Below are positions 24,049 to 32,150 of a DNA stretch of 56,067 nucleotides, piece after piece. The stretch is from NCBI RefSeq assembly GCF_007176755.1, contig NZ_BJTV01000029.1, forward strand, positions 1-56,067. The letters run 5' to 3'. This DNA comes from Streptomyces sp. 1-11 (GTDB taxonomy: Bacteria; Actinomycetota; Actinomycetes; Streptomycetales; Streptomycetaceae). The notes under the pieces were generated by a model, which saw only the letters and a list, made by a program, of their open reading frames with translations, ran no database searches and was not told the DNA's origin. Every line of letters begins with the position of its first letter. Within the stretch, counting starts at the first letter, position 1. The position numbers and the translations under genes are program-made.

Positions 24049-25368
24049 ATGCCGAACTACCACGAGATCATGACGACCGATCTGTCCAGCCTCTCCACGG
24101 CGGCCGACCGCTGGGACGGGATGGCCGAGGAGTTCCACAAGCAGGAGACCGCCTACAAGCGGGACGTGCACGGCGTCTCCACCGGGCAGACCTGGACAGG
24201 GCTGAGCGCGGACGCCGCCGGCCGGCGGTTCGACGTCACGCTCAAGCAGTTCCAGGCCGCCCAGGTGGAGGCCAAGGCGGTGGCCTCGCTGCTGCGCGAG
24301 GCGCACACCCAGTTCACGGACCTGCGCAAGAAGCTGGAGTCGGCCCGGGCGGACGCGGTCGAGGCGGGCATGGCGGTGTCGGAGGCGGGCGTGGTCTCCT
24401 TCGACACGGCCAAGCTCGGTGACGGCGAGCGCAACGCCCTGCACCACGACCCCGACTACCAGCAGTCCGTGCGCTCCGCCGTCGCCTCCTGGCAGCAGCA
24501 CATCGACAAGGCCGTGAAGGACGTCGTCGAGGCCGACGCGCATGTCGAGACCGCGCTCCAGGCGGTGGTGCTCGACTCCGACCTCGGCGACGGCACGCTC
24601 ACCGGCTTCAACGGCCAGGCGCACAGCGGCATCGACAAGTACGTCGCCGAGTCGAAGAAGACGCCCACCAAGCTGGACGGTTGGGTCTCCGACGGGGAGA
24701 CCGAGGCCTCGGGCCCCGATGTCGGCGCGGAGGCCACCGGGCCGGACACCGGATCCGGCAAGATGGGCGAGGCCGAGGCGCACGCCGACCTCGGCCGCGC
24801 CGGCGCGAAGGGCTCGCTCACCAACGGGCCGGTGAAGCTCGACGGTGAGGCCGAGGCCTACGCGGGCGCGAAGGGCTCCGTGAGCGGCGGCGTCACCAAC
24901 GAGGGCCTCCAGGGGGAGGCCGGCGCCCTGGCGGGCGGCGAGGCGTCTTCCAAGGGGCGCTTCGACGTCGGCCCGGTCGGCGTCTACGCACGCGCCGAGG
25001 GCATGGCGGGCGCCGAGGCGAGCGCGCACGCCGGGGCGGGCCTCGAAGGCTTCAACCTGGGCGGCGAGGCGTTCGCGGGGGCGAAGGGCGGCGGCGCCGT
25101 GGGCGCGGACATCGGCGGTATCGGGGCCGGTGTCACCGCCGAGGGATGGGCTGGCCCCGGGGCCGAGGCCAACCTGGACATAGGCAAGACCGAGGACGGG
25201 AAGTGGGAGTTCAAGACGAGTGTGGGCCTCTCCCCCATCGTCGGCGGCGAGGTGGGCGTCGAGTTCACCGTCGACCCGGACAAGGTCACCCGCACCGCCG
25301 GCGATCTGGCCGATGCCGTCGGCGACGGTCTGAGCTCGGCCGGTCACGCCATCGGCAGTCTGTTCTGA
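24049..25368 (+). CDS. Large WxG-type ESX substrate candidate with Ala/Gly-rich repeat tail
   Basis: The 439-residue protein begins with a WXG100-like helical hairpin (turn QTWTGLSADAAG at about residues 47-58) and a further helical segment to about 200. The C-terminal half is composed of short Gly/Ala/Glu repeats (GEAEAYAGAKGSVSG, GGEAFAGAKGGGAVG), ending with a VGVEFTVDPDKV strand and a small helix. No signal peptide or lipobox is present, as expected for a type VII substrate. The repeat region probably forms a regular beta-type or surface-exposed structure. No toxin domain is recognised at the end. Confidence 0.7.
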   Translation: MPNYHEIMTTDLSSLSTAADRWDGMAEEFHKQETAYKRDVHGVSTGQTWTGLSADAAGRRFDVTLKQFQAAQVEAKAVASLLREAHTQFTDLRKKLESARADAVEAGMAVSEAGVVSFDTAKLGDGERNALHHDPDYQQSVRSAVASWQQHIDKAVKDVVEADAHVETALQAVVLDSDLGDGTLTGFNGQAHSGIDKYVAESKKTPTKLDGWVSDGETEASGPDVGAEATGPDTGSGKMGEAEAHADLGRAGAKGSLTNGPVKLDGEAEAYAGAKGSVSGGVTNEGLQGEAGALAGGEASSKGRFDVGPVGVYARAEGMAGAEASAHAGAGLEGFNLGGEAFAGAKGGGAVGADIGGIGAGVTAEGWAGPGAEANLDIGKTEDGKWEFKTSVGLSPIVGGEVGVEFTVDPDKVTRTAGDLADAVGDGLSSAGHAIGSLF

Positions 25369-25435
25369 TCCGCACCTCTTCCGCACCTCCCCGGCCGACG
25401 GCGAGGACGCACCGCTCCAGGAAGGAGGGCTCGCG

Positions 25436-25933
25436 ATGACCACGAGCCTGCCGGTCCCGATCGACTTCGACCTGCCGGAGGGCTGGCGCGCGGCGCCTCC
25501 GGACGAGGTGGGGGCCCCCGGCGCCGCGTTCGTGGCGGTGCATCTGCCGTCCGACGGCGGGTTCACCGCGAACATCACGATCGACGGCGAGTTCCGTCCG
25601 GACCCGGCGACGCTGCCGGAGATCGCCGACGAGTCGGTGCGGCGCCTGGGCCGGGCGGTCACCTCGGTCATGGTGACGGGGCGGCGCGAGACGGGCTCGC
25701 CGGAGGCCCCCGGCCTCACCCAGAGGCTGTCCTTCTCCACCATCGCCGGCGGAGTGAGCCGTGACCTCGTCCAGTCCCAGGTCTACATGTCCATGCTGGA
25801 CCTGTCCGACCCGCACAAGCGGGCGGTGATCCGGCTGATCCTCACCTCGACCGCGGCCCAGCACCCGGCGGTCCTCGACGACTTCAGCGACCTCGTGCGC
25901 ACCGTGCGCCCGGGCGGCGGCGCGGCTGCGTGA
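25436..25933 (+). CDS. LpqN/PsbP-fold-like cytoplasmic protein
   Basis: This 165-residue soluble protein has an unusually strong ribosome site (GGAAGGAGGG) before the ATG. The pattern PIDFDLPEGWRAAPP, an extended strand region (GFTANITIDGEF) and a late segment (VLDDFSDLVRTVRP) resembles the Mog1/PsbP-like fold of mycobacterial LpqN-type proteins, but it lacks a signal peptide or lipobox. It follows the large WxG substrate gene by 67 bases, so a chaperone-like or regulatory role in the ESX system is conceivable. The fold assignment is tentative. Confidence 0.6.
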   Translation: MTTSLPVPIDFDLPEGWRAAPPDEVGAPGAAFVAVHLPSDGGFTANITIDGEFRPDPATLPEIADESVRRLGRAVTSVMVTGRRETGSPEAPGLTQRLSFSTIAGGVSRDLVQSQVYMSMLDLSDPHKRAVIRLILTSTAAQHPAVLDDFSDLVRTVRPGGGAAA

Positions 25934-25962
25934 CCCGGTGCGCGGGGCGGGCGGACGGTTTG

Positions 25963-25992
25963 TTGTGCCGTCGGCGGTGTCCCTCGTAGGTT
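25963..25992 (+). promoter_or_regulatory. Candidate promoter giving a leaderless message
   Basis: TTGTGC (25963-25968) and TAGGTT (25987-25992) are 18 bases apart, and the -10 box ends six bases before the ATG at 25999, which has no ribosome site. This fits transcription starting at the initiator codon. Confidence 0.4.
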
Positions 25993-25998
25993 GAGCCC

Positions 25999-26511
25999 AT
26001 GGCACTCTTCGACAGGCTGACCGGGACCCGGCGACCCGCGGACGGTGTCCCGCCGGCGCCGGCGGAGGAGTTGCGTTCGGCCCTGCTGGGGCTCAGCCGG
26101 CCGGACGCGCCGTACGTCGTCCGCTACGGCGCCGCGGAGGGCGCCGATGTGGTGGCGGAGTGGCGGATCGCGGAGCCCGCCTGGCAGAGCTTCTTCCTGG
26201 AGTCCCGGATCACGCATGCCGTGCGCATCCGGATGCGGCTGGACCGCGACGGCCACGAGGTGCGTGCCCTGGAGGAGCAGTGGGAGGTCACCCGGGTCGG
26301 GGATCCGCCGAGGCTCCAGGTCGCGTCGTCGTACTCGCGCGGGCAGGACCGGACGGTCACCCGGCGGTGGACGGTCGGACGCGGGGACGACGGCCGCCCC
26401 GAGGCGACGGAGACCTTCCGGTTCGACGTCTCCGAGCTGCGTGACCCCCTGCGGGACACCGTTGTGAAGTCCGGCTGGACCTGGCGCGGGGTCGTGTTCG
26501 GCAAGCTGTGA
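25999..26511 (+). CDS. Conserved hypothetical protein in the ESX locus
   Basis: This 170-residue soluble protein is mainly beta-rich, with alternating strands (AVRIRMRLDRDGHEVRALEE, QDRTVTRRWTVGRGD) and aromatic residues in a DVVAEWRIAEPAWQSFF segment. There is no signal peptide, membrane helix or known catalytic motif. It ends the rightward block and converges with the second mycosin gene. A promoter-like pair directly before the ATG suggests separate, leaderless expression. I do not recognise the family. Confidence 0.7.
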   Translation: MALFDRLTGTRRPADGVPPAPAEELRSALLGLSRPDAPYVVRYGAAEGADVVAEWRIAEPAWQSFFLESRITHAVRIRMRLDRDGHEVRALEEQWEVTRVGDPPRLQVASSYSRGQDRTVTRRWTVGRGDDGRPEATETFRFDVSELRDPLRDTVVKSGWTWRGVVFGKL

Positions 26512-26559
26512 AGCCGGGCCGGGGAAGGTCAGCGGCCGCCTGCGCGCACCCGCGCGGCC

Positions 26560-26589
26560 GGACGGCGCCCCCACAGGAGGCGCCCGTCC
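26560..26589. terminator. Terminator between convergent ESX genes
   Basis: ggacggcgcc (26560-26569) pairs with ggcgcccgtcc (26579-26589), giving 10 bp with one bulged C around a nine-base loop, between the gene ending at 26511 and the mycosin gene ending at 26597. Confidence 0.6.
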
Positions 26590-26596
26590 GTCCTCG

Positions 26597-27892
26597 TCAG
26601 CGTGTCCACGAGCCGCCTTCGGGCCGCGCCTCGCGCCGGCGCCGTGCGTCACGGACCGCCACGGCCGCGCCGGTCAGGCCCGCGACGAGGACCAGGCCGC
26701 CGACGACCACGTAGGTCGCCATGCGGGTGTCGCGCTCCTGCGCCGTCTCGCCGAAGCGCAGGGGGGTGACCGAGGGGGCCTCGCCGCGGGAGACGCCGTC
26801 CTCCGGGCGCGGTGACTGGACGGGGTGTTCCGGGTCGACGTCGGTCAGCGCCTTCACCGGGTCCACCACGCCCCAGCCGACCAGCCGGTCACTGCCCGGG
26901 ATGGAGCGTTCCGCGGTCTGTTCGATCTGGGCGGTGACCTGCTGGGCCGTCCACTTGGGGTACTTGGCCTTCAGCAGCGCCGCGACGCCCGCGACGTAGG
27001 GTGCCGAGAAGCTCGTGCCGTTGTCCGAGCAGTGGCCGCCGCCGGGCACGGTGGAGATCATGTCGACGCCGGGAGCGGCGACGCCCACGAAGTCCCCGGA
27101 CTGTGAGAACGCCGCCCGCTCGTTGTTGCGGTCGGACGCCGCGACCGCCAGCACGCCCTTGTACGACGCCGGGTAGGTCACCTTCACGTTGCCGCCCAGG
27201 CCGTCGTTGCCGGCGGAGGCCACGACCACGACCTTCCGGCTCAGGGCGTAGTCGACGGCCTGCTGGAGGCGGGCGTCCGGCCGGACCGCGTTGGCCGTGT
27301 CCTGGGAGATGTTGATGACGCCGGCGCCGGCCTGGACGGCGTGGCGGATCGCGTCGGCCAGGGTGAGCGCCGTGCCGTCGCCCTCCGCGTCGTTCTGCTT
27401 GACGGGGATGATGGTCGCGTCCGGAGCCAGGCCCACGAAGCCGGTGCCCTTGGCGGGCCGGGCCGCGATGATGCCCGCCACGCGGGTGCCGTGGCCGACG
27501 GTGTCCGTGGTGCCCGAGCTGTTGCCGCGCTCTATCTTCTCGCCCTTGGAGTTCTTCGGCGGCAGCAGGTTCTTGCCCCTGGACGCGTCGACGGCCTTGG
27601 TGAGCTGCGGGTTCTTGACGTCGACCCCGGTGTCGATCACGGCCACCCGCACGCCCTTGCCCGTCGACTGGGCCCACAGCGCGTCCAGGTTGACGCGCTG
27701 CAGTGCCCACGGCCGGCCCGTGTAGTTCTTCGCCGGGAAGGTGCACTGGCCGTCGTCCGCGTGGGCCGGAGCGGCGGGCAGGGCGAGGGTGGTGGTCGCG
27801 GCGGTCAGGAGCGCCGCGGCGGCCAGGGACGCGGCCCGCGGGGCGGTCCGGGCCGCGGTGCCGGGCGACTTAGCAGGGGACTTGGGAAACAT
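26597..27892 (-). CDS. mycP: Mycosin-type membrane serine protease (second copy)
   Basis: This 431-residue subtilisin-family ESX protease has a signal peptide (about 1-45, cleavage near AHA), catalytic D87 (VIDTG), H134 (VGHGT), N229 (SAGND) and S294 (GTSFSAP), and a C-terminal membrane helix at about 393-415 followed by a basic tail. It lies 22 bases downstream of eccB on the same strand, the arrangement of core mycosins in mycobacterial loci, so this copy is the better candidate for the structural protease of the secretion complex. Its codon use matches the high-GC neighbours, unlike the first mycosin. Confidence 0.92.
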   Translation of the reverse strand: MFPKSPAKSPGTAARTAPRAASLAAAALLTAATTTLALPAAPAHADDGQCTFPAKNYTGRPWALQRVNLDALWAQSTGKGVRVAVIDTGVDVKNPQLTKAVDASRGKNLLPPKNSKGEKIERGNSSGTTDTVGHGTRVAGIIAARPAKGTGFVGLAPDATIIPVKQNDAEGDGTALTLADAIRHAVQAGAGVINISQDTANAVRPDARLQQAVDYALSRKVVVVASAGNDGLGGNVKVTYPASYKGVLAVAASDRNNERAAFSQSGDFVGVAAPGVDMISTVPGGGHCSDNGTSFSAPYVAGVAALLKAKYPKWTAQQVTAQIEQTAERSIPGSDRLVGWGVVDPVKALTDVDPEHPVQSPRPEDGVSRGEAPSVTPLRFGETAQERDTRMATYVVVGGLVLVAGLTGAAVAVRDARRRREARPEGGSWTR

Positions 27893-27914
27893 GGGTGCGT
27901 TCTCCTCCCCGCCG

Positions 27915-29441
27915 CTACGAACCCTGCGGCTGCCGGGCCGCCGCCTCCGACAGGCGCGGGCCCGTCGGCAGGAACCTCGACCACTCGACGGGGACGGGCG
28001 TGGGCGTCACGTTCTCGTAGCCGAGGCGGGTCTGGGCGATCTTCGCCTCGCTCAGCTCCTCCTTGCGCCGCTTGGCGGAGGTGCCGATGCCCTGGTCGTC
28101 GGTGGTGCTGTCGCTGTTGGACTGCAGGGCGTAGCGCAGTCCGGTGTCGGTGACCAGGAAGACGCCGCCGGCCGTGGTCTCCGTGCCCTGGAACTGGCGG
28201 TAGAGCTGGCCGGACCCGGGGGTGACGTAGGCGCTGGAGGAGCCGGTGGGCAGCTGGGCGGGGAAGTCCTTGCCGACCCAGGTGGACAGGGTGGTGGCGC
28301 CGCCCTTGGCGCCGACCGAACGCAGCACGTTGCACAGGGTGTTGCGGCCGCTGGTGGGGCTGGAGCCGTCGTTCACCGTCCTCGGCTTGTACGCCGGCCA
28401 GTTCCGGTCGCCGTCGAACGTGGTGCTGTCGACGACCGCGCCGGGGCTGACCTGCTGCGCCTCACCGGCCTGGCCCACGCCCACGAGGTCCCCGCTGTTG
28501 AGCAGGAGCGTGGCCGTGAACTCGGAGACGCGGGCCACCTTTCCCTTCAGCACGACGTAGTACCGCATCGTCTGCCCGTCATACGCCTTGATGACCTCGC
28601 CGACCTTGTCGTACTGGTGCAGCAGTGCGGAGGCGCCCGCCTTCTCGCCCGGGGTGCCCTGGATGGACGGGATGGACACCGGGTCGCCCTTGTGGAGGGT
28701 GTCGAGCCACTCCTGGGAGACGCGCTGCGGGGCGCGGCCCTGGGTGTCGAGGGCCTTGAGGAGTTCCTTGTCGGCCGGGTCGGCGATCTCGTAGGCCGTG
28801 CCCCGCGCGTCGACCACGTACTGGGTGCTGCCGTCGGGGCCGACGACGTACATCAGGTCGCCGCGGGCGAGCTTGTCGCGCCCGTCCGTCCTGGACCACT
28901 CCTTCTTCGCGAGCACGAACGCCGCCTTCTGGATGGCCCGGCCGCCCTCGCCGGGGCGCTCGCAGACCGCCCAGCGCTTGGTGGCCGAGGCCTCGTCCGG
29001 GGAGGGCAGGCGGTCGGGGGCGTAGGGGATGCCGATGGTGGCGCCGTGCGGGGGCTTGCCGCTGTCGAGGATCTTCTCGTCGACGGTGATGACGCTGTCC
29101 TTGCCGGGGTCCAGCAGGAGCTTGGCGGAGGCCATGTTGAGGACGGGGTGGAGCTGCTTCTGCGCGCCGGTCTTCAGCACGACGTACCGGGTGGTGGACT
29201 CGCTCGCGACGATGACGTGTTCCTCCGGGGTGTCCCACCCCTTGGGCGCGGTCGGGCTGAACATGCCGATCGCGCCGAACACCGCGAGGATCACGACGCC
29301 GACGACGAGGCCCGGCACCAGTGCCTTCAGCGGCTTCGGGGCGCCCTCCTCGGAACCGGAGGGGGAAGGCTGCAGGAAGGACGCCAGCGTGCGGCGCTTC
29401 GCGAAGGTGTAGGCATTGAGTTCGTCCCGCCGTGATGCCAT
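27915..29441 (-). CDS. eccB: Type VII secretion protein EccB
   Basis: EccB is a core ESX component with a short cytoplasmic N-terminus, one membrane helix and a large periplasmic-side domain. The 508-residue product begins MASRRDELNAYTFAKRR, the conserved EccB N-terminal signature, and has its helix at about residues 43-63. The external domain contains the repeated LHPVLNMASAKLLL-type segments and two cysteines (VCERPG and TLCNVL). There is no strong ribosome site before the ATG. It is divergent from eccE and precedes the second mycosin in an operon. The family match is clear. Confidence 0.94.
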   Translation of the reverse strand: MASRRDELNAYTFAKRRTLASFLQPSPSGSEEGAPKPLKALVPGLVVGVVILAVFGAIGMFSPTAPKGWDTPEEHVIVASESTTRYVVLKTGAQKQLHPVLNMASAKLLLDPGKDSVITVDEKILDSGKPPHGATIGIPYAPDRLPSPDEASATKRWAVCERPGEGGRAIQKAAFVLAKKEWSRTDGRDKLARGDLMYVVGPDGSTQYVVDARGTAYEIADPADKELLKALDTQGRAPQRVSQEWLDTLHKGDPVSIPSIQGTPGEKAGASALLHQYDKVGEVIKAYDGQTMRYYVVLKGKVARVSEFTATLLLNSGDLVGVGQAGEAQQVSPGAVVDSTTFDGDRNWPAYKPRTVNDGSSPTSGRNTLCNVLRSVGAKGGATTLSTWVGKDFPAQLPTGSSSAYVTPGSGQLYRQFQGTETTAGGVFLVTDTGLRYALQSNSDSTTDDQGIGTSAKRRKEELSEAKIAQTRLGYENVTPTPVPVEWSRFLPTGPRLSEAAARQPQGS

Positions 29442-29647
29442 CTGTGTCCGCTCTCTCCCCGTTGCGGAGCCGTGGGGGACCTGTGAAGATCCGTCCCCCG
29501 TCCTCGGTTTCCTCTGGTGCCTCGACTGTCAGACCCGGCCCCTACTATGCCTGTTGCGTGGACGTGCGTGTGGCACGGGTAGGGTGCTCACGGCTCGAAG
29601 GGACCGGAGCGCAAGGGAATTCGGGAGAGTTCGGGGGTTTTGGAGTG

Positions 29648-31009
29648 ATGGCTTCCGCGACGCGGACCCGGTCGCGATCGCAATCGGGGGCACGATCGGG
29701 TGACGCGGGGCGGCCGGGCGGCCGCGGCTCCTCTCCCTCCGGCCGGCGCGCCGAGCGGGCGACCACGTCCCCGCAGGGCGCCTTCGCCCCGCACCCGGAG
29801 TCCCGTTCCGGGCGCGGCGGTTCGTTCGCGGTGCAGCGGCTGGTGCTGCTCGAGGCCGCGGCCGCGCTGGTGGTGTGCGGCTGGCTCGCCGGCATGGTCG
29901 CGCTGATCGCCGCCGCCGCCGTCGCCGCGGTACTGGTGGTGCTCGCCGTCGTACGACGCCGCGGGCGCTCCCTGCCGGAGTGGCTCGGCACCCTGCTGGC
30001 GCTGCGCGCCCGCAACCGGCGGGCCGCGAGCACCCCCGTGCCGGCGGGCACCGACTCCGGTCTTGCGCCCGCCGTGGAGTGCGACCCGTCCCTGCGCACG
30101 TACAGCTACAGCCGCGGCGACGACCGCGACCAGCGGCCCATCGGCATGGTGGGCGACGGCGGCTTCCTGACCGCGGTGCTCCAGGTGGAGTCGGACGCGG
30201 GCGCGCTGCGCGCGGAGCGCGGCCGCAGACCGCTGCCGGTGGCCCTCGTGCGGGACGTCCTCGAAGTCGACGGGATCCGGCTGGAGTCGGCGCAGATCGT
30301 GGTGCACACACAGCCCGCGCCCGCGCTGCACCTGCCGCAGCAGTCGGTGGTGGTCAGCAACTACGCGCCGCTGCAGGCGGAGACCGGCTCGCCGGCGGTG
30401 CGCATCACGTGGATAGCGCTGAAGCTCGATCCCGAGCTGTGCCCGGAGGCGGTGGCGGCGCGCGGCGGCGGACTGCCGGGGGCGCAGAAGTGCCTGGCGC
30501 GTTCGGCCGAGCACCTGTCGAGCCGGCTGACCGGCGCCGGGTTCCGGGCGAGCGTGCTCACCGAGGAGGAGCTGACGGCGGCCATCGCCACCTCGGCGTG
30601 CGCCAACCCCATGGTGACGGCGCAGGCCGGGCGGGGCGAGGCGCCGCAGCGCCGTACCGAGGAGTCCAGCCGGAGCTGGCGCTGCGACAACCGCCGGCAC
30701 ACCACCTACTGGGTGCGCCGCTGGCCGCAGTTGGGCGGATCCGGCGGCTCGCTGGCGCAGCTCGTGGCGCGGCTGACCGCGGTGCCCGCGCTGGCGACCA
30801 CCTTCAGCCTGACCCTGGCCCGGGGCACGCAGCAGAACGTGTCCATCACGGGACACGTGCGGATCACCGGCCGCAGCAACCAGGAACTGACCGACGCCCG
30901 GCGCGATCTGGAGCGTGCGGCGCGCGAGGCGCGGACCGGTCTCGCGCGCCTGGACCGGGAACAGCTCCCCGGCGTCCTGGCCACCCTGCCGCTCGGAGGT
31001 GCCCGCTGA
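29648..31009 (+). CDS. eccE: Type VII secretion protein EccE
   Basis: EccE lies at the periphery of the ESX membrane complex. This 453-residue protein has a long basic Ser/Arg-rich cytoplasmic N-terminus (about 1-55), two adjacent membrane helices (about 62-105), then a soluble domain with the SYSRGDDRDQRPIGMVGDGG and NRRHTTYWVRRWP segments of the EccE family. The start is the ATG at 29648. A GTG immediately before it is also in frame. GGAG is directly upstream. The following gene overlaps its stop (TGATG), so the two are coupled. It is divergent from eccB across 206 bases with no clear promoter motif. Confidence 0.88.
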   Translation: MASATRTRSRSQSGARSGDAGRPGGRGSSPSGRRAERATTSPQGAFAPHPESRSGRGGSFAVQRLVLLEAAAALVVCGWLAGMVALIAAAAVAAVLVVLAVVRRRGRSLPEWLGTLLALRARNRRAASTPVPAGTDSGLAPAVECDPSLRTYSYSRGDDRDQRPIGMVGDGGFLTAVLQVESDAGALRAERGRRPLPVALVRDVLEVDGIRLESAQIVVHTQPAPALHLPQQSVVVSNYAPLQAETGSPAVRITWIALKLDPELCPEAVAARGGGLPGAQKCLARSAEHLSSRLTGAGFRASVLTEEELTAAIATSACANPMVTAQAGRGEAPQRRTEESSRSWRCDNRRHTTYWVRRWPQLGGSGGSLAQLVARLTAVPALATTFSLTLARGTQQNVSITGHVRITGRSNQELTDARRDLERAAREARTGLARLDREQLPGVLATLPLGGAR

Positions 31010-31788
31010 TGGCCGTCACGACCTCGCCCGCCCAGCAGGGCGGATCACGTCCGGGCGCGGCCGCTTCGCGCGCGGGTCTCGGCGAGCGGCTGCGGACGGG
31101 CTTCGGCCTGCTGGGTCCGCGCCATCCGCGGCACACACTGCCCGTGGAGCAGGCCGACGCGCTGTCCCTGCCGATCGGCGACGACGGTGTGGTGGTCGGC
31201 GTGGACACCGAGGGGCAGCCCGCGGTGCTCGGGGTCAACCGTCCGACGCCGTACGACATCGTGCTCATCGGCGGTCTGTGGACGGCCCAGGTCATGGCGC
31301 TGCGCGCGGCGGCCACGGGCGCCCGGGTGGCGGTGGAGACGGGGCGGCCCCAGGCCTGGATGCCGATGGTGCACGCGATGGGCGGCGGGCAGAACGGCCT
31401 AGCGGTGCACGACGTCGGCCGGGTGCCCCCGCAGGGCGCCTCGGCGGGGACGCCGGTGCTGGTGGTACGGGACTGCGGTATGCGGCCGCCGCGCGGACGG
31501 GTGGCGTCCGCGCCGTGGCAGTCGGTGCTGACGCTGCTGCCGTATCTGAGCCCGGTGGCACCGCGGTTGATGCGGCAGGCGCGTCTGGTGGGCGTACAGC
31601 GGGTGTCGCCGGACGAGGCGGCGGAGATCGGGCGGGTGCTGGCGCTGCCGCGCCCGGAGCTCGAGTCGCTGCCCACCCTTCCGGACGGCGTGACCCTGTG
31701 GTGCACCGAGCGGGACCGGCAGTACGTGATGACGCGGGCGACGGACGCCGAGACCGGACTGCTGGGTGTGGCACGCCGGATGGACTGA
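31009..31788 (+). CDS. ESX-associated cytosolic protein coupled to eccE
   Basis: The ATG shares a base with the eccE stop codon, so the 259-residue product is translationally coupled to EccE. It has no signal peptide or membrane helix. Segments such as YDIVLIGGLWTAQVMALRAA and ARVAVETGRPQAWMPMV show alternating strand and helix like an alpha/beta nucleotide-binding-type fold, but I see no P-loop. The tight coupling implies a cytoplasmic partner of the EccE domain. It could be an EccE-related regulatory subunit. I do not recognise a named family. Confidence 0.75.
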   Translation: MAVTTSPAQQGGSRPGAAASRAGLGERLRTGFGLLGPRHPRHTLPVEQADALSLPIGDDGVVVGVDTEGQPAVLGVNRPTPYDIVLIGGLWTAQVMALRAAATGARVAVETGRPQAWMPMVHAMGGGQNGLAVHDVGRVPPQGASAGTPVLVVRDCGMRPPRGRVASAPWQSVLTLLPYLSPVAPRLMRQARLVGVQRVSPDEAAEIGRVLALPRPELESLPTLPDGVTLWCTERDRQYVMTRATDAETGLLGVARRMD

Positions 31789-32150
31789 CGGTCGTCCAAC
31801 TTGGCCTGTTTCCGGCAGGGATTGGCGACTTTTCGCGTCAATTCCGGCGGTGCTGACGACTGGACGTGGTGGGTTCTCGTCACGTTTTGGTGTACGTCCG
31901 TGTGTGCCGCGCCCCTCGTCGGCCCGGTGTCCGGCGCAAAGCGGGCAGGTAAGGGGCGGACGGGCCTGCCGGGCCCGCGCTTTTGGTGATTAGGCTGGGG
32001 CAGGGCGCGTCGCGAGTTCCCGCGAGCGGGCGGAACGGCTTCGCGGCCGGGGGGTTCAGCGGCCCGTGCGGGCGAGCCCCGGTGAATCGCACGACGGAAC
32101 GGGGTGCCCCGAGCACGGCATGAGGGTGCCCGACCACACCAGGAGGAACT
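31789..32150. other. Intergenic region before the large ESX ATPase gene
   Basis: These 362 bases contain a relatively AT-rich patch (about 31800-31890) and a TAGGCT hexamer at 31991-31996 that could be a -10 element, though no -35 box is evident. The perfect AGGAGG ribosome site of the next gene is at its end. No hairpin or small gene is convincing. Confidence 0.4.
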
